Assembly: GCA_019915135.1 (NCBI GenBank)
Contig: JAHLMK010000001.1
Span: forward strand, 4,402,001 to 4,466,000
Direction of reading: 5' to 3'
From: Strobilurus pachycystidiatus
Taxonomy: Eukaryota > Basidiomycota > Agaricomycetes > Agaricales > Physalacriaceae
Length of the DNA: 64,000 nucleotides
Of the stretch, positions 1 through 11,701 are shown piece after piece. A model generated the notes under the pieces. That model worked only from the letters and a program-made list of their open reading frames with translations, was not told where the DNA came from and searched no databases. Made by a program: the position numbers and the translations under genes. The first letter of the stretch is position 1; every line of letters starts with the position of its first letter.

Positions 1-194
1 CTGATGACAGGCCCAGTAATCCAAGGATGATATTCAAGTGCCCGATGGATATGCAACGATCTCAAAGTTGATTACACGAAGACAGGGATATTACAGAATA
101 ACACGCGACGTAGAGGTACTAACGACTACTCAAAACGAACGGACAGGTGATTATACTTAGAAGAACAATATACTTTACAACCTTACAGGGATCA

Positions 195-1664
195 TTATAC
201 AATGCCCGGGGATTTGGGAGGACAGCTCATATCATGAAGCGCATAATCCTCCTGGTCAGAGTCCGTGTGTCTATTGATGGTAATCTGAACTTCGGTCTGT
301 GCTTCCATCCCCACCGTGTTCACACCAGACATGCTGGCTCGCCTGACCTGGCTGATGTTCTGAGTATGGAGGCTCATCGTGTTGCTGGGAGAGCTTCCAT
401 GCGTGATGTCCAGTCCGACTCGTACGCTACAAGCGGATCAGCGTACTTGAAGAGGCAAAGAGGGAGACATCGCACATAATGAGCAGCGGTGTCATAGTCT
501 GGAAAGGAGAGATCAGATCCTCATCATCGGGAGGCGAATGTCAGACTTACTGCCAGCTGAACAACACTATCAACCGCAGCAAAAGTGGCCACGTTATTTG
601 AAAGATAGAGGATAACGGTAATCAAAGTCGCCACAGCAAAGATGGTTCCGGATTCCACCATAGTTAGTATAACTCCGAGGTATTTATGACCGCCTGAGAT
701 CGTCATAAAACGCACTCGGCGGCCGACCAGCCACAACCGGAGAGCGATGAGTGCAGTGCAACCGATGTTGACCGTAAGGTCCAAGGTCCAGTTGACGAGC
801 GCCCAATCGCGGAGCACCTTGTCGAACACAGATAGTCCAGGTTTAGCACCACGGGCCTCAGCAACAAACCCAGCCGCTGTACAATATGTCAGATGTATCC
901 CATTGCGTCTTAAAGTCACAATCACCGGTATGCATGAGCTCAAGGCCAAGCTAATGTAAGACGTCATATCGTGCTACTATCACCCAAGCTAAGCAGATTC
1001 AACTTACGAAGGGCCCCGCTACAAGCCAGCTCTTGTCATAGACGACCCAAAGACGCCATATCTGGAGCGAAGTATGTCAGATCAAATATCTGAACATATG
1101 TTGGACTCACGAGTATGAGATCTTGGGCGAACACCTAGTACGACGTCAGGTTCCATGAACGAACGTACAAGAGCAGGTACTCACGTTCAAACTGTACAAA
1201 ACCAGCTTGGTATTCGGCAGCGGCTTGTGTTGTTCGGCAAAATACTCTGATGCAGTGCCAGGTGGAGCCCAAATGAACGCCTCCAACAGTTGTCTGAGGA
1301 CCAGAGATACGTGTGCTGTCGAAAGCACGAATAGAAGAACTGACACCGCAGCCAAGGCTCTGTTGTAAAAATTCAACGACCAGTTGAAATACGTAGACGT
1401 ATAATGACTTCACCTTGAAATCTTTCCCCTTCTGCGTACCAACAATACATACAAGGCGGCGAGGAATACGATAAAGCTTCCCGTACATGTCAGACCGGGT
1501 CCAAGAGATGACGGAGACGGGACTCACTTCATGCCTAGATATCGGACCTACTTGTCAATCTCCGCCTGAAAAGAGGAAAAATCTGGCAACAGACCGTAGA
1601 GAAGGGTCTCTATCCAGATGCCAACAAGAAAGGTACGATCTAAAGGAACTGCCGCGGCTGCCAT
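195..1664 (-). CDS. Multi-pass (7-TM type) fungal membrane protein of unknown function
   Basis: This resembles the large agaricomycete family of about 300-350 residue seven-helix membrane proteins that are usually annotated only as hypothetical or DUF6533/6534-like. The start at 1664 gives an N-terminus containing LDRTFLVGIWIETLLYG, which matches the family's first helix. The next exon (about 1376-1165) holds NFYNRALAAVSVLLFVLSTAHV. A further exon has the family-like MIYRLWVVYDKSW. The long exon 967-524 carries three helices. A 49-nt intron then joins TPLLII to VRVGLD, the family's conserved last-helix end, and a hydrophilic tail of about 55 residues follows, ending in Asp/Glu-rich sequence. 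At least five exons are needed. No enzymatic motif is visible; a receptor or sensor role is only speculation. The inner exon borders around 970-1160 are uncertain. Confidence 0.75.
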
Positions 1665-2790
1665 CGTCAACAAAGAGATCGTGAGGTGAAGAGAAAGTGT
1701 GCAATGTCCGAGGTGCCGCTCGCGCGCGCGCTCTTAAACGATGTTCTGAACAGTGCCGGCATATGCTCCGAGCTCTAGTCTCATCCACCTTCGCGACGAC
1801 AGGAAAAAGAACAAGGACCGTCCCAAAATGGGAAGAACAACAACGTTATGTCGAACATTCATGCACGGGATCGGAGACGGCATTTAATTTCAGAACACGA
1901 GAGCAGGCTTGAGGTTCGTTCCTGCGCCGACCCCAGGAGGGAGTAAACAGGGCTCCCATTAGGACAAGGGTCTGTATATAGACTAGGCTGGAGCAATGAC
2001 CGGTGGTGGCGTGCAGCAACATGCATATTCCAGCTCGTGCGTATACAGTCATAGATAGCAGTGGAGAGTTGAAGGGTCTCTTTGACAGCATACATTTTCC
2101 TGGAGCAGCAGCTGAGCGCTGAGAGGCGTCCCAAGTAGTCAGGCAGCGGAAGCTATCAGGGTACCTCCAGATGCCGTACAATCTGCAGACGCGTCGGATA
2201 TGATCTCGAACCGGAAGAAAGAGAAGAAAAAAATGACGCCTGAGGATATCTGATGCCAGTTTGAGACTGTGACGATGGAAGATCTCAATCCAAAAATGAG
2301 CATGTACAGCAAGGGATAACACTTACATTGACGACGCTAACCACAACTTGACCTTGATCCTGCACATGTGGGAGGGACCACTGGCAGGGAGGGACCAAGA
2401 TGGACGGAAGCAAAACAGAATCGGGCGATGCCGACTTGATGGCCTGCAGGGTCTTACAGTCCTTTGCTTCCGGCCGCCAGGTCAAATTCCTCAAAGTCTC
2501 ATCCAGCTCATCCTCGTCCGCTAGGTTTGCTCTTATGTTTCCCGTAAGACTTCAGTGCTCGAATTTCTCCCCACTTTGAACGCGCTCAAACGGTGTTCAG
2601 GGCCTCGCGTGCAATAGTGACCCGCAACCCTTCTGATGATGGACCATTGACATGCCTGATGCTAGTTTCCGACATCAAACGGTCCTAAGTATGTATTAGG
2701 AACAAGACGGTGACCCTCTCCAATGACTATCGCAACTGTATCCTTGCTCAAAAGGCGGATTTCTCCGCTTTTTGTCAGCGAATTTCCGCC
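1665..2790. other. Intergenic stretch with one unresolved minus-strand exon-like ORF
   Basis: This 1.1 kb lies between the divergent membrane-protein and methyltransferase starts. On the minus strand an open frame from about 2555 to 2312 reads EDELDETLRNLTWRPEAKDC and ends at a good donor (GTAAGT at about 2312). No ATG, convincing downstream exon or recognisable family could be assembled. It may be part of an unrecognised or decayed gene. The remainder should include the promoters of both flanking genes, but no clear motif was seen. Confidence 0.3.
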
Positions 2791-3592
2791 ATGTCGTCGT
2801 CTCCACTCGCGACCGCGCTTCTCATGCTCAAGATACCCTTGATCATCGCAGAGACAGTCGGGATGCGAGTGAGCACTGTGCCTCCGAATCCCACGCCGAC
2901 CAAGCCGCAGCAAGTAGCCCTTACCAATCGTGAAGCGTTCGTCCGGATCCTGATGAAAGGTGGGCCGCTGTTCATGAGGGTGAGTGTCAATCGTGCCCTT
3001 GAGTCTGCGCGCGCCTATCTGACGCGTATCCTAGACTGCATATCTCGTCGGCGGCGTGATAGAGATCGTCGCCCTTCTGGCTTATTCCTTCCCCTCCTGG
3101 TCTCTTTCCCCGCTTCTACTCGAGAATCTATCCTTCTTCGAAGGGTCCGAAACCCTACAACTATACTTCAACCCCGTCGCCATCTGCGGCACCATCATAA
3201 GCATCCTCGGAGGGCTTCTGCGCTGGAAATGCTACCAAGTCCTCGGCCGTCACTTCACGCTCGAGCTCAGCATATTGAAGGACCACCAGCTCGTTACAGC
3301 AGGCCCATATAGCATCGTTCGGCATCCCAGCTACACTGGTGGTCTCATGGCGGTATTCGGGGCCATCCTTTCACGAGGAGGGCAGGGAACATGGCTACGG
3401 CAGTCTGGCGTTCTTCATACCCCATGGGCAGGCGCCATCACGGGCCTGTGGGTGTTTCTAGCGTGTGGAATGGGTATCGGGGCTTCGGCGAGAGTCAAGG
3501 AAGAGGACGCGTTTTTGCAGAAGGAATTCGGCCAGACGTGGAAGGAGTGGGCTGCTCAGGTGCCCTACAGGTTGATACCTGGCGTCTTTTAG
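2791..3592 (+). CDS. Isoprenylcysteine carboxyl methyltransferase (ICMT)-family membrane protein
   Basis: This is predicted to be an ER-membrane methyltransferase of the ICMT/PEMT type, which uses S-adenosylmethionine to methylate C-terminal isoprenylcysteine or a similar substrate. There are two exons, 2791-2979 and 3035-3592, giving 248 residues, a normal length for the family. The first exon supplies a hydrophobic N-terminal helix. The second exon has further membrane segments and then the family signature: GPYSIVRHPSYTGG for cofactor binding, followed by ASARVKEEDAFLQKEFG, a Trp-rich stretch and the C-terminal VPYRLIPGVF. The RHP and R/EE residues used for SAM and substrate binding are present. 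Basidiomycetes carry many paralogues of this family, so true Ste14 (CaaX methylation) function is not certain. It is convergent with the next gene, with stops about 100 bp apart. Confidence 0.85.
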
Positions 3593-3695
3593 AAGAATAT
3601 GTCCCCCCGCTTTTTTCTTGTGGTCAAATTCATACTGCATAATCCATAGAAAGTAGGGAATAGTCATGCTCTATCCTTGCCTCGAGTTCCTCCTC

Positions 3696-4583
3696 CTAGT
3701 ACACAGCGATCGCAAAGACGTCCTCCGTCGAGACGTCGGTGTTCTTCGCGTCCTTACACACTGGAAACTTGATTTCGAAGGGTTTCAGAGAAACTTCCAG
3801 CATAGGGAAATCTGTTGCAGTCTTGATAGGTGTCTCGGGGCCAGCAGAGTATTCGGAGTCGCCATCACTAGCATCGTCGAAGACAAGGATGGGTTCTTCT
3901 TCCTCAAGGAGCAATTCGAGGACTTCGGCTTCATCGCGGATGCTTTCGGTAACGAGGTCCTTGGTGAAGGCAGAGCAGTGATCTAGCTTTCCGAACGCGT
4001 CTGAGGGTACAAGGAAACCGCGAGATTCCGGGACGACGCTCGGAGACATCTCGCCACGGAGGAAAGCGTTCATAATCTGACCAGTCTGTAACCCGCCTTT
4101 TGAGTTGCCCGTTGTTCAAAAGAAGAGCAGGCGAGTACGCACAGCAAAGGAGGTACACGCATATAGCGGCACGTAGATCATTTGTGCATTGATGGCGTCC
4201 AACATCCCCTCCACGCTCATACCAGCCGACCCAAACACTGCATCCCACTCCAGCTCTTCATGAATGTCGTACATGAAGATCCCGCCTATGCCCAATTCAT
4301 CAACGCGCATGAATCGGCGACCCTGGCGTCCATCCAGTATATCCCGCGCCACGGCTTGGGCGAGGGCGCGCTTCCATAGCATGGTCTGAGGGTAGCGTTG
4401 AGGGCAATGCGGCAAGCCGCGAGTAGGTGGGCGAATGAGACGGGCGATGTTCGAGGACCAGCTGGAAGACATCGCGAGTAAAAGCTCAGACTAAGGCTGA
4501 GGGGATAGTATGAAGGCAAGCGGGTAGCGTGGCGCCGATCGGTCGAAGCTGTTTATGGCCTGCTGATCAATTGAAGTAGACAT
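3696..4583 (-). CDS. Uncharacterised conserved-looking fungal protein, 5' end unresolved
   Basis: Two well-supported exons can be read. The first (down to about 4140) includes KRALAQAVARDILDGRQG and GIFMYDIHEELEWDAVFG. It is joined by an intron of about 55 nt (donor GTGCGT, acceptor TTACAG) to an exon beginning TGQIMNAFLRGEMSPSV that runs to the stop at 3696. The C-terminal half is acidic, with the run ELLLEEEEPILVFDD. Two possible starts exist: an ATG at 4472 in the same frame, or an upstream ATG at 4583 (MSTSIDQQAINSFDRSAPRY) that would need an unusually short intron of about 30 nt. No domain was recognised, and the product is probably soluble. Given the splice structure it is likely a real gene, but its function is unknown. 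Confidence 0.5.
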
Positions 4584-4834
4584 GGTCGTCGTGCAGCATC
4601 ACTGAAAGCTGTATGACAGTTGCATCCGAGAACCAGGAGCACAAAAGGTGGAAGACCGCGAACCAGAGGCGTACAGGATTATCATTGAGCTGAATCCTCC
4701 GAGATGCCTGTGCATTTTGCTATACAACAAGCTCTTTCAAATCAAAAGTAACGCTATCGCAAAATGGATTGCATGATTGAGATTCTTGACCAAATTCACC
4801 GGAAGCACGCGAGAGGTCAGAGGTGAGCTTCACA

Positions 4835-6414
4835 TCACAAACGCTGCTCGTCATCTTCTTCTCCCATGTATGCTATTCTCGCCTTGTGCACCGCCGACAC
4901 CTCCGGGTGTGCTTGCCGATACTCATGTACCAACTTGGCAGTGTCAGAGAACCCAGGGTACAGTCCTGCGCTAACGAAGTCGACTGGCAGTTGCGAAGAA
5001 TCTCCTGCAACAGGAAATGTCAGGACGACGACTACAAAGAATGAGGGGCGGTGAAGATTACCTGATTCCAATATTCTACGTATCCGGAGGTCCTGTCTCT
5101 CCATGATTTCGAGACGTCGTTTGTCAAAGCGGTAGACGTCCAGGCTTGGTTGATAGAGAGGCCTGGGGCCGGTGCTTTCGCTACTCTCATCACTTCCTGT
5201 GTCCAAAGATTGACCCTCAGATTCGACATCATGTCCCCCGTCATTATATGCCTCTTGATCAGCTTCATCCACATCTGGAGCGGTTGCTCTGGGGCGACTT
5301 GGTTCCCCATCCTTGTCCCCCCTTGGTGAGCCATCTGGATGTTTGCGTTTTCGCGATCGTCGCGGTGGCATCATCACAAGAGGACCAGCTACAGATTGTA
5401 CTTCTGGGTTGTCTTTCAGCTGCGCCTTGATGGAATCTTGGAATAGCTGCATTATGTTCCAGGCGAATCGCACATAGAAGTAGAAACGTCGGACGCGAGG
5501 TGGAAGATTGGCGATACGGCAATGATGGCTATAAGCCAGGTCGGCTGTACTTGTGGTGAGAAAATATACGATCATATTATCTCGCACAGGGAAGAAGACA
5601 AAGTTTCCTTGATCTATGCCAGGACCGATGAGGTCTGCACGTAGAGTAAGCAGATTGTGAAACGAATCAACACCGTGAGTGTCGCCTGAATGTACGTCCA
5701 GATTGTGTCGATCAAACTAGAATATCAACAGGTGAGAACATTGAATGAAACGAGTTCCGGGAACAACATACGAATCGCGCTTCGCTTTTCGGAACCAAGT
5801 GGCAAGTGTTCAAGCGGGATCTATCGCCGGTGACGGCGCACATGCGGTCGTTGACTTTGGTAACCGTGCTATAAGTGCTCGGGCTCCAATGCATCTCAAA
5901 CGGTTCTTGGGGCGGCTCCTTGAGCGATTTCTGTTTCTCCCAGTGGGGAGGCAACTCCTTGGGCGGCGTCCATGAGATGAAGCTGGCACATATCTCGTAG
6001 TGCCTGTATCAATGAGTGTTAAGGACAGAGAAGATTAGAGATACGGAGGGCTTACGGGTCATTCTCTACGTGGTACACATAGCGGCCAGATGGCAGAAGT
6101 ACATTGAGGTCGTCAGCGGGAATTCTTTCGTCGCGTTTGGCAAGTAGAGTCAGATAGCCGTCCTTGTTGTTGGCGATAATCCGACAGGCGTCCATGACGA
6201 GCGCAAGTAGTACGCCATGGGGCCCAGTAGCGGTGGGGGATGATGGCAATACGGGAAAAGAGAGTAGACAAACAGATGTAGTCGAGTGATAGACTTTTAA
6301 TATTTTTCCCTGATTGTACAAGGCGGGGGCCAACGTGTAAGCCTCTCGTGTCTGCACGGTCGGAAAGCTGTGGTCCGTGACAGAGGCCAAAGAACTTGTG
6401 TGAGCCGAAGCCAT
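4835..6414 (-). CDS. HNH_2-type nuclease-domain protein, probably with a degenerate active site
   Basis: Four exons encode about 475 residues of the basidiomycete-expanded HNH family (PF13391-like). Exon 1 starts at 6414 and contains the typical MDACRIIANNKDGYLTLL element ahead of the nuclease domain. The HNH core is split by introns: DRMCAVTGDRS, then CHLVPKSEARF, then FHNLLTLRADLIGPGID. The family normally has a His after RADL; here it is Ile, so metal binding may be lost. After the domain comes the usual hydrophobic segment (VRRFYFYVRFAWNIMQ), then a basic nuclear-localisation-like stretch (PPRRSRKRKHPDGSP), a long acidic/Ser-rich linker and a short C-terminal exon after a 57-nt intron. 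A nuclear or DNA-associated role is inferred only from the domain and the basic stretch. Confidence 0.8.
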
Positions 6415-6660
6415 GATGCTGGTAGGAGCCAAGAGATGCTGTATCCCTAACCCTGCGCGCCAAGTATTCCAAACATGTGCTCCTTCTGGCCTTCTGGCGT
6501 GCGCCACAGTTGTTTCGTGAGAGTCAAACAGGAGTCAAAGACAGAGATTGGGTGATCGTTCGGCAGATCGATGCCGGTCCTTCCGGCAGGCGCTTGAGTC
6601 CTGCCCTCCTGGACGACGTACTTACGCAGCTGCACCCATGTTAATCCGACGCCGACGACG

Positions 6661-8050
6661 ATGGACTGCAAAATATGCGAGATGAAACAACGCCAGTTCT
6701 ACTGCGAGAGATGCCTCAAGACTCAGTGCGTCTATCTGCGCTTTCTACTCTTTGTGCTGATGCTTATCCTCCACAGTCTCCGCGATTTCAAACTACAAAC
6801 AGCCCACTTCGTTTCGGACCGCGATGAGCAGGTAGCCAAGGCATCCAAGGCGCTCGTGGGCGTAACGAGCGCCCGAGCGAGGCGTGCAGACGTGGCGTCC
6901 ATGCAGCGTAGAGTCGACGAACTCATGCTGGGACTGACAAATCTCAGAAAGGAGAACGAGAGGAGTGCGTTGATTTCTGTCTGTTTATCACTCATCTTTG
7001 ACGATATATTAGAAAGAGACAGGCTTAGGACGCTGAGGGAGACGATTGCCACGCGCCGACAGACGCTAAGTGCCGCAAGACTTGTCCCGATGCCCAGAGA
7101 GACACAGGTTCCCGGCAGTCTGACTATCAGCATTGCGAGGGCGCGGGCGCTACTTGTTCAGGAACTGGTGGAGGTATTCAATGTCGTCGAGGTCGGGGGT
7201 CGCCCGCCCATCGGCGGCAAGGCCGGTACGAAAGGCGAATGGACAATTGGCGATCTTATATTGCCTGTGCCAGGTGACATTAGACGTGCGTATCCTCTCC
7301 TTGGCCTTGTGGCAGACGATTTGACTATCCATCTCTCCAGGATATCCACCAGACCATATCAACGCGGTCATCACCCATACAATCCACTTCGTTGGCCTCT
7401 TGACGTTCTATCTCGGCGTCAAACTGCCTTTTGAGATTCAATGGACTGGGAAGAGACTGGGCGTGGGTCAACCTTGGATTGGTGCCACGCGCGGTGGTGA
7501 TTCCGGAGGATGGGCAAGGTAGGTGCAAAGCTCCCCACTCCACGATGTCGACTAACTTAAATGTGGCGCTCCTAGGTGGTACAAGAGACACCCCCTACAT
7601 CTGACGAGCTCCACACAACCAGCGGATCCTTCCAGTGCTAACAGGCCTAGCATACCCATTACATCCGAGTCCTACGTCGAACCCGAACAAGAGCCACAAG
7701 CTTCGTTCACCACGGCACTTGCCATGCTCTTGTACAATGTCTCGTACTTGGCCTTTACGCAGAACGTCGACGTCCCTCTGAATCAAGCTGGGGACGTGCT
7801 CAGCAACCTCTGGAGTGTGTGCTGCAGCTCGGAGTTGGGGAGACGGTCTCATGAAACTCAGCCGTACCTACCTCCGCCAACCCCGTCTTCGTTTGCGTTG
7901 GATTTCAATCAGTTGCTCCAGGCCACCACGGCGAACCCTGGCTCACGAGCAAAGACTCGCAGGACCACACGAAGACGAAGTAGCACAAAGCTACAGGAAC
8001 GTATCCCAGAAGTAGATGAGGATGGGTGGGATTTAGTGGAGGATATGTAG
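6661..8050 (+). CDS. ATG14: Autophagy protein Atg14/Barkor-like subunit of the class III PI3-kinase complex
   Basis: Atg14 directs the Vps34-Vps15-Atg6 phosphatidylinositol 3-kinase complex to autophagosome formation sites. The N-terminus shows the diagnostic paired cysteines (MDCKICEMKQRQFYCERCLK), comparable to the CxxC knuckles of fungal Atg14. A 51-nt intron (6726-6776) follows. The next exons give a coiled-coil-rich region (about residues 40-130) with a small intron between KEN and DRLRTLRETI. The middle includes RARALLVQELVEVFNVVE and GEWTIGDLILP, typical of the Atg14/UVRAG family. The C-terminal half contains KLPFEIQWTGKRLGVGQPWI and MLLYNVSYLAFTQ, and ends in DEDGWDLVEDM. The gene lies about 200 bp upstream of SCY1 on the same strand. 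UVRAG/Vps38 is the alternative, but the N-terminal cysteines favour Atg14. Confidence 0.85.
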
Positions 8051-8252
8051 GCGAACGATCCAATTCTTGAGTTGGCCTTTGTTTTGGCAACGTTGTATAC
8101 AGATATTCCTTGTATTCCTATCTCAGTTGTAGAGTATCTGTAGAGTAACAGAATGTACTATTCATGAACGTCAACGTCCGATCAAAATCCTCCTTCAATC
8201 ACACGGCCACGACCTTCAGAACCTGTGGCTGTCATCCCACTCATCGCCCGCC

Positions 8253-11200
8253 ATGTTTGCGGCCGCCTCCTCATTTTTCGCGCGCACGGCCATCTCGCAG
8301 TCGTATAACATCGGCGAGCCCTCAGCGTCGACCAACGGAAGCAGTAGATCTTCGACCCCGGGACCCTCTTCGTCTGCAACAAGTTCACCGCATGCGCCCA
8401 CCGTCGCCATCCACGTTGGACTGTGGAAAGTGCAGGCCGCGTACCACAAAGTGACCAACAAACGTGTCGCGGTATGGAGTTTCGATAAGCGTGGACCAGA
8501 CATGGAGAGATTGGCGCCGGCTGCCAAGGAGCGCACGCTGGAAGTGTTAAAGGGAGAGGTGTGTGATTTCTCTGCAATTGTGCTGTATTTTCTGAATTAT
8601 GCGCAGGCGTCTGCGCTGGGCAGGCTACGGCACCCTTCAATCCTGGGTGAGCACCGCTGGATTGGACTGCGCGCGTAATCAAATGCTAATTGAGCGGTAG
8701 AAATGGTGGAACCGCTGGAGGAAACGAGGAACGAGCTGATCTTTGCGACGGAGCCCCTTCTCTCTTCTCTCGAGGTGTCGATTCCTGGTAGCTCGCGATT
8801 CCGGCCATGGGTCGAGCTTGACGAAGTCGAGGTGCGTGCACAGTACTCTGCCCTCTCCCAAGTCCACTTACCAGGTTGATTCAGATTCAAAAAGGCATCC
8901 TCCAAATATGCAAAGGGCTCTCGTTCATGCACACCTCCGCCAAGCTGATCCACTCCAATATATGCCCAGAAAGCATCGTCATCAACAGCGCCGGTGACTG
9001 GAAGATATCCGGACTCGGCCTCACCATCCCTCTACTGCAAGCCGACGGCTCCGCCACGCGTTGGGAGTTTCCTACTTTCGATGGACGAGTGCCCTCCTAC
9101 ATACAGCGTTCTTTTGACTACATGGCACCTGAGTACGCGCTCGACGAGCTTCTCCTCACCGCCTCCGACATGTTTTCCCTCGGTGTCTTGGTCTATGCCG
9201 TTCACTGCAAGGGGAACGTCCCATTCAAGACTCACGGGAGCTTAGCTGGCCTCAGAGAGAACGCGGGACGACCGCCGCCGGGAATGGAACGCCTTGATCC
9301 CGACTTGCAAAGGCTACTCACTTCGCTTCTAACGCGCACCGCGAATGGACGGCCGACGCCCACCACTCTCCCCTCGCATCCCTTCTTCTCCTCGCTTCCC
9401 ATATCTACCCTGAACTTCTTGGACCGCTCAAATTTCACGGCCAAGCCACGAGAGGAGAAGGTCGGATTCATGAAGGGGCTGACGAATGTCTTGGACAAAT
9501 TCTCGGAAGGGCTTCGGACGCGAAAGATTCTCCCATCCTTACTTGAAGAGGTGCTTCGTTTCTGCATGATGATGATCTGGTCAATCGATTGAACACTGTG
9601 CAGATGAAAGACACGCATCTGCTGCCGTATATCCTTCCGAACGTTTTCGCGATATCAACCGCTCTCAGCGCGCCTCAGTTTGCTAGCTTGGTGCTACCGA
9701 GTCTGAAGCCGCTCTTTGCCATCAAGGAGCCGCCGCAAAACATGCTGACTCTATTGGATAACTTGTCCATGCTGCAAAGCAAGACGGAGAAGTCGGTCTT
9801 TCGTGGAGGTCTGTCTTTCTTCGTGTAGACAGTCGCCATGTGTTGACCGTTGTTCCAGAGGTGTTACCTCTGGTTTATAACGCGCTCGAATCTGAACATG
9901 CTTTGGTGTGTCCAAGCCTGATTTACTTTGATGTCTAATTCACCCCTCATAAGGTACAAGAACGTGCTCTGACCATAGTACCAGAGCTCTGCGAGTCGAT
10001 AGACTACGCAGAAGTGCAAGGCGTCCTCTTTCCACGTGTCGCAGTACGTTTCTTCCTACTCCGACAGGAGCTGTCGTAATTAAACATAGCATCCCAGCTT
10101 GTGTTTACCAAGACTCGAGTATTATCCGTCAAGGTTGCGACATTGGCAACTTTCCTGGCCATGGTGAAAACACTCGATCAGGTAAGTTCCCCGGGGAGCC
10201 TGTTTACAATGCTTATAAGTTTATCATATCCACAGTCAAGTCTTACACAAAAGCTTGTGCCGCTGCTCTCGAAAATCCGCACTAAGGAGCCAGCTGTGAT
10301 GGTTAGTAGCGTTCCTTTTCTTCTGTTTCTCCCTTGACGCCATCACACAGATGGCAACACTGTCCGTGCAAGAGGCAATGGGATTCAAAGTTGACCGCGA
10401 AGCAGTAGCCACCTTGGTCCTTCCACAATTGTGGGCAATGTCTATGGGTCCTTGTGGGTATATATGTCGCAGCAATTCAATCTCTGACGCGCTTTCTCCT
10501 CCAGTACTCAACGTCGAGCAGTTCCAGAAGTTCATGTCCGTCATTCGAAAGCTCGGTGATCGTGTAGAGAAGGAACATAATCAATTCCTGAGGGACTCCC
10601 AGCGACTCGAGGACAGGTCACAAGTGTCTAATGGTAGCAATGGGCCGCAGAGTTATGCTGTGGCCGTTGACTTTGAGAGCCTAGTGGGCGGCGGAGGGGG
10701 TGGAGCACCAGTCAACGGTACATCAAATTCCTTGACACCCACGCACAAGGGTAATGCTTCATGGGACGACGACGTTTGGGGGAGTATCTTTAATGATGAG
10801 GTACGTGGATATATCTCGAGGAACTCCTTCCGGCCTTCTGATCTCGCACCTTCAGTCGTCGTTGGGGACGCAAAGTCATGCTGCTGGCCCCTTCCTTCCA
10901 CCTCCAGTACCACAAACGATCACGATGGCGTCGTCATCGACACAGTCTCTTCCAGCATCGCCTAGATTTTCACAAAGCACCGCAAATCGCCTGGGCGCCA
11001 AACCTATACCATCATCTTCATTCAGCAGCAACAGCTTCACTCCACCGCCCACGAATCGGATGGCATCCACCGGCAGCATCGCCCGACAGTCCTTCGGCTC
11101 TCCTGCCCCTGCGCTCTTCAATGGTGGCGGAATGGCACCGCTACAGCCTACGAACACTGGTGGAGGGAGCCTGCCCGCCTCGCCTCCTCTGCAGCCACAA

Positions 11201-11419
11201 AAGCCTAACTACAACGTTTCGTTCTCGATGGACTCAGCGCCGACGATGAATAATACGTTCCAGAGTCCGATGATGGCCTCTCCCTCTCCGCCGATGTTTG
11301 CGCCCCCTGGCATGGGTGGGTTATTAGCGCCCTCGAAACCAGCGCAGCCCGCGTGGGGAGCAAATTCGAACTCGAAGTTATCCCAGTCGGATTGGGGCGA
11401 CTTCGATCCGTTGGCTTGA
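8253..11419 (+). CDS. SCY1: SCY1-like pseudokinase with HEAT repeats
   Basis: SCY1-family proteins act in Golgi/endosome trafficking and in tRNA export and have an inactive kinase fold. The protein starts MFAAASSFFARTAISQSYNI; the next conserved block is RVAVWSFDKRGPDMERL in place of a normal VAIK lysine motif. The catalytic-loop region reads LIHSNICPESIVINSAGDW instead of HRDxKxxN, and the DFG equivalent is SGLGL, so catalysis is very unlikely. About twelve exons are used, and the small exons between 9.6 and 10.45 kb encode the HEAT-repeat region. The long C-terminal tail is Ser/Pro/Asn-rich and ends in the family motif SQSDWGDFDPLA. The estimated length of 850-900 residues matches Scy1 homologues. 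Exact borders of the small exons were not all verified. Confidence 0.88.
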
Positions 11420-11701
11420 GGTGTTTATACATGTCCTACTAATTTACATGGAAGGCTCATTAATTTATATGCATTCATGGAACGTTGTCGACTGGTAGAC
11501 TCGAGCCAATCTCACCTTACAGACATGGTAAAGATTCGATAATGATTCACACCTGATCGACTGTTGACCAAGATCTGTACTAGATCTGTGCATCAACTCG
11601 GTCGACTCTGTCTTGAAGTTGAAGTCGCCATCTTGGCTATTGGACGAGAAGCGGTTTCTCTCAAGCTAAACACCAATGTCCACTGGCAATATCATATGTT
11701 T

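Noticed and set aside
6447..6671. 74-codon minus-strand ORF upstream of the HNH gene
   Set aside because: It overlaps the ATG14 start and contains no recognisable domain; the HNH protein has its own ATG at 6414.
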